NCBI GenBank assembly: GCA_020630455.1
Contig: JAHDBK010000253.1
Location: 1-5,987, forward strand
Reading direction: 5' to 3'
Length of the DNA: 5,987 bases
Origin: Saprospiraceae bacterium
GTDB lineage: Bacteria; Bacteroidota; Bacteroidia; Chitinophagales; Saprospiraceae
Notes under the pieces: generated by a model
The model's database searches: none
Seen by the model: only the letters and a program-made list of their open reading frames with translations
Told to the model about the DNA's origin: nothing
Made by a program: the position numbers and the translations under genes
Part shown: piece after piece, positions 1-4,129 of the stretch
Numbering within the stretch: the first letter of the stretch is position 1
How the letters are laid out: each line of letters begins with the position of its first letter

Positions 1-50
1 ATTAATTTTTCATTGTATTTTATTTTATAATAATATTAACAATTCATAAA

Positions 51-90
51 TTGACAGACAAGCATCTGATTAAAAAAAGTCGTATATTTG
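51..90 (+). promoter_or_regulatory. Possible panD promoter
   Basis: TATATTTG at 83-90 matches the Bacteroidota -7 consensus TAnnTTTG and lies about 30 bases before the panD ATG. The nearest TTG-type -33 element is TTGAC at 51-55. Its spacing of 29 bases is longer than the usual 19-21, so only the -7 element is well supported. The TTG also closes a small inverted repeat, CAATT/AATTG, at 40-53. The rest of 1-120 is AT-rich sequence with no coding signal that I can see. Confidence 0.45.
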
Positions 91-120
91 CAGCGATTTT
101 TATAATAAGATATTTAAAAT

Positions 121-468
121 ATGTTAATTCAAAGATATAAATCAAAAATACATAGAGCAACTGTTACCCAAGCAGATTTAAACTATATGGGCAGTATTAC
201 CATTGATGAAGACTTAATGGATGCTGCTTTATTAACAGAAGGAGAACGTGTTCAAATTGTTAATAATAATAATGGAGAACGTCTTGAAACTTATGTAATC
301 GTAGGAGAAAGAGGCTCTGGTGTGATATGCTTAAATGGTGCTGCTGCACGTAAAGTAGCTGTTGGGGATGTTGTAATCATAATTTCCTATGGACTAATGT
401 CAGTTGAAGAAGCCAAAAAATTTAAGCCCGTTGCTGTTTTTCCTGATGAAAATAATAGGATAGTTTAA
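121..468 (+). CDS. panD: Aspartate 1-decarboxylase (pyruvoyl-dependent)
   Basis: The 115-residue product is a full-length cytoplasmic PanD, which decarboxylates L-aspartate to beta-alanine for pantothenate and CoA synthesis. The family is made as a proenzyme that cleaves itself between Gly24 and Ser25, converting the serine to the catalytic pyruvoyl group. That pair is present here in YMGSITID at exactly the family position. Other conserved active-site residues are visible: Lys9 (KIHRATVT), Arg54, Tyr58 (ETY) and Asn72 in the NGAAA segment. The C-terminal EEAK motif is also typical. The ATG at 121 gives correct alignment with the known N-terminus and is preceded by A/T-rich sequence without a Shine-Dalgarno motif. 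No panB or panC gene is adjacent. The gene ends 9 bases from the stop of the convergent downstream gene. Confidence 0.97.
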   Translation: MLIQRYKSKIHRATVTQADLNYMGSITIDEDLMDAALLTEGERVQIVNNNNGERLETYVIVGERGSGVICLNGAAARKVAVGDVVIIISYGLMSVEEAKKFKPVAVFPDENNRIV

Positions 469-480
469 AAGTTTTAACTA
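461..480. terminator. Weak palindrome spanning two convergent stop codons
   Basis: TAGTT at 461-465 pairs with AACTA at 476-480, and one or two more A-T pairs are possible after a one-base bulge. The palindrome contains the panD TAA stop (466-468) and the TAG stop of the minus-strand gene (478-480, read as CTA on the plus strand). It could act as a short bidirectional terminator. The stem is AT-rich and lacks a T tract on either side, so this is tentative. Confidence 0.25.
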
Positions 481-1899
481 ATAATCAAACTCCATCTTTT
501 GATAAGGGAAATTAAAAAGACAATTCTTTTTTATCATTTCGGCAATTTGTTGAGGAACGTAATCTTCCCAACCATCTTCATCTTCTTGTAACATTTCTAA
601 AACTTCCTTAGAATAGATATGAAGTAAATCCGTATCTACTCCTTCAATATCTCTAATTTGTCCTTGTTCTAGTAAATGCTTATACAAAAATCGAATTTCA
701 TCTGGAATAGGTAAATTAGAAGATTGCATCAGTTCTGAATTCCCTTCTTGAATCGCAGGGTAAACATATATCCTCACATTTTGAGAAAATAAATCACCAA
801 AAGCAGCTAGAAGTCGGTCATTCATGTTTTCATAATATTTTTCATTCATTAACTGAAGCATTTCTCTAGCTCCAATTACCAAGCCATAGGTTTCTACTTT
901 GTAATCTGATAAATAATCAATTAATTTTTTTCTTTCACTACAATTAGAAATAACTACAGTTTGTCCTAAAGCACAGAGGAGATCGGTTCTGTCTAAAAAA
1001 TCTTTTTCGTCTATATTCCCACTAGATTTTAGATTGTTAATAGTGATTTCTGCTAACAAATGAGCTTTTTGAGGTTTGATGCCTTCTTCATTTCTAAATT
1101 GATTAAAGCTTCTTTCTAACATATCCCAATTCACATGTGTAACTGGTCTAAAACTACCTCTTACAATCAATGTTTGTGCTCTATATAAAAATTCAGAAGC
1201 ATGTATGTTTTTCTTTTCAGAATTAAACATTGCGATATCAGATAAGCCATTTTTAACTAAATATAGACTTAATAAACGATTATCAATTTTTTTAAAATCT
1301 GGCCCTTCCATTCTTATCATATCAATATGGAGGCGTTCTTCCAAATTATCCATTAAAGAAATGATGAAATTTTCTGGATTATCATAATATTTATGGCAAG
1401 CATAAATCAAATTAACGCCCAATATTCCAACTGCTTGTTGTTGTAAGGTATTATTTTTGTCAGCCATTTTTACGTGTAATACAACATCGTTAGGCTCACC
1501 GTTAGGTTCTAATTGAAAGCGAATACCTACCCAACCATTTCCTTTGATTGTTCTTGTATAATTAATTGCTGAAACAGTATCAGCAAAAGCAAACAACTTG
1601 GTTTTAGGCCTGTCTTTTCTCAATCGGTTAATCATTAGATTGTATTCGTGGTCTAGCATTTTGTACAATCTAGATTCACAGACATAACGCCCGCTGGCTT
1701 CTACGCCATAAATGTCATCAGAAACGAGTTTGTCATAAGCAGACATCGTTTTAGCAATAGTTCCTGCGGCAGCACCTACTTTAAAAAAATATCGAGCGAC
1801 TTCTTGCCCAGCTCCTATTTCTGCAAATGCACCATAAATACCTTGATCTAAATTGATTTCGAGTGCTTTTTGTTCTGGTTCTAAAACTTTTCTAGACAT
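478..1899 (-). CDS. Conserved protein of unknown function, 473 residues
   Basis: I recognise this as a conserved protein of Bacteroidota, but no biochemical function is known to me. From memory, relatives carry inconsistent database names (for example nicotinate-nucleotide adenylyltransferase or TonB-dependent receptor). Neither name fits: there is no signal peptide, no beta-barrel pattern and no HxGH nucleotidyltransferase motif. Visible features are a glycine- and alanine-rich segment at residues 28-50 (EIGAGQEVARYFF, then VGAAAGTIAKT), a conserved-looking block SGRYVCESRLYKML at 69-82, and FADTVSAINY at 105-114. The C-terminus is acidic and then aromatic. It looks soluble and cytoplasmic, with no membrane segments. 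The frame is open to 2067, but the extra 56 residues are low-complexity, rich in I, N, F and Y, and contain a promoter-like element. MSRKVLEPEQ at 1899 is therefore the preferred start. Gene confidence is high; function is unassigned. Confidence 0.9.
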   Translation of the reverse strand: MSRKVLEPEQKALEINLDQGIYGAFAEIGAGQEVARYFFKVGAAAGTIAKTMSAYDKLVSDDIYGVEASGRYVCESRLYKMLDHEYNLMINRLRKDRPKTKLFAFADTVSAINYTRTIKGNGWVGIRFQLEPNGEPNDVVLHVKMADKNNTLQQQAVGILGVNLIYACHKYYDNPENFIISLMDNLEERLHIDMIRMEGPDFKKIDNRLLSLYLVKNGLSDIAMFNSEKKNIHASEFLYRAQTLIVRGSFRPVTHVNWDMLERSFNQFRNEEGIKPQKAHLLAEITINNLKSSGNIDEKDFLDRTDLLCALGQTVVISNCSERKKLIDYLSDYKVETYGLVIGAREMLQLMNEKYYENMNDRLLAAFGDLFSQNVRIYVYPAIQEGNSELMQSSNLPIPDEIRFLYKHLLEQGQIRDIEGVDTDLLHIYSKEVLEMLQEDEDGWEDYVPQQIAEMIKKNCLFNFPYQKMEFDY

Positions 1900-1938
1900 G
1901 ATTGACTTTGTGATTGTATGATTAACTGTATTGAAATA

Positions 1939-1946
1939 CAAAATTA
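1939..1946 (-). promoter_or_regulatory. -7 element for the minus-strand unknown gene
   Basis: Read on the minus strand this is TAATTTTG, a match to TAnnTTTG, about 40 bases upstream of the ATG at 1899. Transcription would begin near 1932, leaving a leader of about 33 bases. No TTG lies at the normal -33 distance, so the call rests on the -7 match and its location. It helps to exclude the upstream extension of the reading frame. Confidence 0.45.
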
Positions 1947-1961
1947 CACAAAAAAAATGTC

Positions 1962-1969
1962 TATGTTTG
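1962..1969 (+). promoter_or_regulatory. -7 element for the methyltransferase gene
   Basis: TATGTTTG matches TAnnTTTG on the plus strand, about 100 bases before the methyltransferase ATG at 2073. The closest upstream TTG (1931-1933) is 28 bases away, longer than usual. The element lies only 15 bases from the opposing minus-strand -7 element, so the two promoters would overlap back to back. The remainder of 1900-2072 is very AT-rich, with nothing else recognisable. Confidence 0.4.
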
Positions 1970-2072
1970 TATATATTTAATATAATTATATTAATGATTA
2001 TATATTTAAAAATACTAAATGATAAAGAAAACTCTTTATTGTTGGGTATTCTAAAATTAGATATCAATTAAA

Positions 2073-2624
2073 ATGGGGAAATTTTATTTTGCAAAAGAAA
2101 GTATAAAACAGCTAAAAACTACAGGTACAATAACTCGTACATCTAAAAAAACTTGTCAAAAAATGGTAAGTTATTTAGATTTTGAAAATGCTGATGTAAT
2201 CGTAGAATTAGGGGCAGGTGATGGTGTAATTACTAAACACATCCTAAAAAAAATGAAACCTAATACCAAACTAATCGTTTTTGAAGTGCTAGAACAATTT
2301 TGTGACAAATTAAGAGAAATTGATGATGATAGATTGATTGTTGTTCAAGATAGTGCTGAAAATTTACCTAAATATCTAAAAGAAAATGGATTTGAAAAAG
2401 CTCACGATGTTCTTTCTGCTATTCCTTTTGTTGTTTTAGAAGATGATTTAGCTGAAAAAATATTAAAAACAGTAAGAGATAATATGAGAAAAGATGGTAT
2501 TTTAGTACAATTGCATTATTCTACTCTTGCTAAAAAAATATACGAAAAAGTGTTTAAGTCCGTAAAAGTTCAGTTTTTTCCTATGAATATCCCCCCTGCT
2601 TTTATCCATCTTTGTAGAATTTAG
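2073..2624 (+). CDS. PmtA-like phospholipid N-methyltransferase family protein
   Basis: This 183-residue SAM-dependent methyltransferase has a Rossmann-like core. Motif I is VELGAGDGVIT (44-54), an acidic residue ends strand 2 (Glu71 in VFEVLEQF), and Asp93 lies in QDSAEN. Three further segments resemble bacterial phospholipid N-methyltransferases (PmtA, COG3963 type): FAKESIKQLKTTGTITRTS near the N-terminus (6-24), SAIPFVVL (115-122) and NIPPAF (172-177). Family members methylate phosphatidylethanolamine at the membrane surface using SAM. KsgA-type rRNA dimethylases share the fold, but they are longer and have an NLPY-type motif, which is absent here. There is no signal peptide or membrane helix, as expected for a peripheral enzyme. 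The start is the only ATG before the conserved N-terminal block and follows A-rich sequence. The substrate is inferred; other small-molecule or lipid acceptors are possible. Confidence 0.8.
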   Translation: MGKFYFAKESIKQLKTTGTITRTSKKTCQKMVSYLDFENADVIVELGAGDGVITKHILKKMKPNTKLIVFEVLEQFCDKLREIDDDRLIVVQDSAENLPKYLKENGFEKAHDVLSAIPFVVLEDDLAEKILKTVRDNMRKDGILVQLHYSTLAKKIYEKVFKSVKVQFFPMNIPPAFIHLCRI

Positions 2625-2630
2625 TAATTT

Positions 2631-2655
2631 TTAAAATAAAAATTTTAAATTTTAA
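2631..2655 (+). terminator. Weak AT-only hairpin after the methyltransferase
   Basis: TTAAAAT at 2631-2637 is a perfect inverted match to ATTTTAA at 2649-2655, seven bases downstream of the stop codon. The stem has no G-C pair and no distinct T tract follows. It may be a weak terminator or simply chance in AT-rich sequence. Confidence 0.2.
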
Positions 2656-2711
2656 CATTTCCACAAAGTATTGATTGTTAATTATTTATGTGTTTTTATT
2701 AAAAAAAACCA

Positions 2712-2778
2712 TGTCACATTTTTGATTTTTTTGTAAAAAAACTTGACAAAACGGATTAGTTGTCGTAAATTTGTGACA
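2712..2778. repeat. Inverted repeats around the promoter (possible operators)
   Basis: TGTCACA at 2712-2718 and TGTGACA at 2772-2778 form an exact 7-base inverted repeat whose arms lie on either side of the promoter at 2743-2773. The second arm overlaps the last two bases of the -7 element. A smaller repeat, GACAA at 2745-2749 and TTGTC at 2760-2764, sits between the -33 and -7 elements with 10 bases between its arms. Placement suits repressor or activator binding, but no regulator is identified and chance is possible. Confidence 0.3.
2743..2773 (+). promoter_or_regulatory. Strong Bacteroidota-type promoter
   Basis: TTGAC at 2743-2747 and TAAATTTG at 2766-2773 match the -33 (TTG) and -7 (TAnnTTTG) consensus, with 20 bases between TTG and TA, the usual spacing. 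Transcription should begin near 2779. It is the best-matched promoter in the window and the only consensus one between the methyltransferase and the epimerase gene, so it probably drives the leader RNA and, by read-through, the downstream three-gene operon. Confidence 0.7.
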
Positions 2779-2895
2779 GGCAAAAGCAAAAACTACAAAC
2801 ACTTTTATACTAAAAACTACTATACTATACTTTTAGGGTCTCTTACACACAAAATACTAACTACAAAGTCCTTCCACTTGGAAGGATTTTTTTTT
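2779..2895 (+). ncRNA. Candidate small RNA or terminated leader
   Basis: The stretch between the strong promoter and the intrinsic terminator would yield an RNA of about 115 bases. It contains no ATG, so a conventional leader peptide is unlikely. The sequence before the hairpin is unusually poor in G and rich in A and C, with recurring short motifs: AAAAACTAC at 2788-2796 and 2812-2820, AACTACAAA at 2791-2799 and 2859-2867, and TATAC/ACTTTTA runs at 2801-2835. Little secondary structure is evident apart from the terminator. It may be a free small RNA or an attenuated leader of the epimerase operon. I do not recognise it as a known riboswitch or RNA family. The exact 5' end is an estimate. Confidence 0.45.
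2865..2895 (+). terminator. Intrinsic terminator before the epimerase gene
   Basis: TCCTTCC (2869-2875) and GGAAGGA (2880-2886) form a perfect 7-bp stem with an ACTT loop, followed by nine T (2887-2895). AAAG at 2865-2868 can extend the stem into the T tract. This is a textbook Rho-independent terminator on the plus strand. It is about 240 bases past the methyltransferase stop and 65 bases before the epimerase ATG, and lies downstream of a promoter, so it mainly ends the leader transcript rather than the methyltransferase mRNA. Confidence 0.87.
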
Positions 2896-2960
2896 GTCCT
2901 TACTTAAAGCATACAAATTCATCCATTACTCTTACCTTTACCCATAAAAATCATGTAATC
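2896..2960 (+). other. Leader between terminator and epimerase start
   Basis: These 65 bases carry no full TAnnTTTG match. The nearest is TACCTTTA at 2933-2940, which has no TTG at the proper distance and would leave only about a 15-base leader. They also hold a minimal start-stop pair, ATG TAA, at 2953-2958, just before the true ATG at 2961. AATCATG occurs at 2949-2955 and again at 2957-2963. No Shine-Dalgarno motif is present. Confidence 0.4.
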
Positions 2961-3371
2961 ATGAAAAAAATAGAACATATCGGCATAGCTGTTAAAAATT
3001 TAGAGCAGAGTAATGATTTATTTCAAAAACTTTTAGGAGTTGCCCATTATAAAATAGAAGAAGTTAAAAGCGAAAATGTCTTGACTTCTTTTTTCTTAGT
3101 AGGAAACAATAAAATAGAATTATTAGAAGGTACTTCTGAAGACAGTCCCATTTCTAAATTTATTGAAAAAAGAGGAGAAGGCGTTCATCATGTTGCTTTT
3201 GATGTGGAGGACATTTATGCCGAAATGGAACGCTTGAGAAAAGAAGGGTTCAGATTATTAAATGAAGAACCCAAAAAAGGTGCTGATAATAAATTGGTAT
3301 GTTTCATACACCCCAAAAGTGCTAATGGGGTACTTGTAGAATTATGTCAAGAAATTAAAGAAGAAGCCTAA
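2961..3371 (+). CDS. mce: Methylmalonyl-CoA epimerase
   Basis: The 136-residue protein belongs to the vicinal oxygen chelate superfamily and matches the usual length of methylmalonyl-CoA epimerase. This enzyme interconverts the (R) and (S) forms of methylmalonyl-CoA, linking methylmalonyl-CoA mutase with propionyl-CoA metabolism in the cytoplasm. Two beta-alpha-beta-beta-beta modules are visible: residues 4-56 beginning IEHIGIAVKNL, and 74-130 beginning GVHHVAFDV. Likely metal ligands are His6, Glu53 (KIELLE), His77 and Glu127 (GVLVEL). The HPKSANGVLVEL signature near the C-terminus is characteristic of this enzyme rather than of glyoxalase I. The mutase is not in this window. The gene begins an apparent operon, and its stop overlaps the next start by one base (TAATG), suggesting translational coupling. 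The ATG at 2961 directly precedes the conserved KIEHIGIAV block. Confidence 0.95.
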   Translation: MKKIEHIGIAVKNLEQSNDLFQKLLGVAHYKIEEVKSENVLTSFFLVGNNKIELLEGTSEDSPISKFIEKRGEGVHHVAFDVEDIYAEMERLRKEGFRLLNEEPKKGADNKLVCFIHPKSANGVLVELCQEIKEEA

Positions 3372-4126
3372 TGGATTGGTGGATTTACCCCATTGCCATA
3401 TTAGGTGGTTTAGCTGCTGGATTTATCAATACTTTAGCAGGAAATGGTTCTGCTATTACACTCACTATTTTAATGGAATTTATGGGACTCCCTCCCAATG
3501 TTGCCAATGCTTCTAATAGAGTAGGTATCGCTGCTCAGAGCTCGGTTTCAACCTATATGTTTTATAAAAATGGGAAAATTGACCTCAAAAATAGTGTTCC
3601 TTTTATTATCGTTATGTTTATCGGTGCAATGATAGGTCTATATACCGCATTAAAAATTAGTAATGAAAATTTTAGATTTATTTTTGGAATTTTAATGATA
3701 GTAATGTTAATTGCAATTCTAATAAATCCTAAAAAATGGATTAAAAAACAAGAAAAAAATAAAGAAATTTCTTTATTAATTACTTTGCCAGTTTTTTTGT
3801 TACTTGGCTTTTATGGAGGGTTTATTCAGATGGGGATGGGCATTATATTTTTGGCATTTGCGGTACTAGTAGCTCAATATGACATCATTTCAGCCAACGG
3901 TTTGAAGATTTTATGTGTTGGTATATATACCTTTGTAGTATTAGGTATTTTTGCTTATAATGGTTTAGTAGATTGGAAAGCAGGAGGGCTCATTTCTATT
4001 GGACAAGTTCTAGGTGCATGGTGGAGTAGTAAAATAGCCACAGAACATCCATTGGCTGCTGTTATTGCACACCGAGTATTAGTAGCAGTTGTTATTTTTG
4101 CAATTATTAAAGTATTTTTCTTTTAA
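3371..4126 (+). CDS. TauE/SafE-family membrane permease
   Basis: The 251-residue protein is strongly hydrophobic, with about eight predicted membrane segments (roughly 5-24, 28-45, 74-95, 102-119, 134-153, 155-170, 177-198 and 228-250, with 203-220 partly buried). The architecture is the internal duplication typical of the TauE/SafE (sulfite exporter) family. The first half has GGLAAGFINTLAGNGSAIT at residues 12-30 and the second half has a related GFYGGFIQMGMGIIF at 146-160. Family members are thought to move sulfite, sulfoacetate or other organic anions across the inner membrane. The substrate cannot be read from sequence, and no sulfonate-catabolism gene lies nearby. A short charged loop (KKWIKKQEKNK, 121-131) divides the halves. 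The start overlaps the epimerase stop by one base and the stop is three bases before uvrC, so it is probably co-translated with both. Confidence 0.9.
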   Translation: MDWWIYPIAILGGLAAGFINTLAGNGSAITLTILMEFMGLPPNVANASNRVGIAAQSSVSTYMFYKNGKIDLKNSVPFIIVMFIGAMIGLYTALKISNENFRFIFGILMIVMLIAILINPKKWIKKQEKNKEISLLITLPVFLLLGFYGGFIQMGMGIIFLAFAVLVAQYDIISANGLKILCVGIYTFVVLGIFAYNGLVDWKAGGLISIGQVLGAWWSSKIATEHPLAAVIAHRVLVAVVIFAIIKVFFF

Positions 4127-4129
4127 AGT

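Noticed and set aside
40..53. CAATT/AATTG inverted repeat upstream of panD as an operator
   Set aside because: It is only five AT-rich base pairs per arm, which is expected by chance in sequence of this composition.
1205..1387. Plus-strand open frame of 60 codons inside the unknown gene
   Set aside because: It lies antisense to a well-formed coding region, shows no recognisable motif and has no promoter or start signal; it is a shadow frame.
478..1899. Nicotinate-nucleotide adenylyltransferase or TonB-dependent receptor identity for the unknown protein
   Set aside because: No HxGH-type nucleotide-binding motif, signal peptide, plug domain or beta-barrel pattern is visible.
2625..2711. Hidden small gene between the methyltransferase and the leader promoter
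   Set aside because: The stretch is AT-rich and dominated by A and T runs; I see no plausible start with a sustained coding frame on either strand.
2933..2940. TACCTTTA as a second promoter for the epimerase operon
   Set aside because: It misses the final G of TAnnTTTG, has no TTG at the -33 distance and would leave a very short leader.
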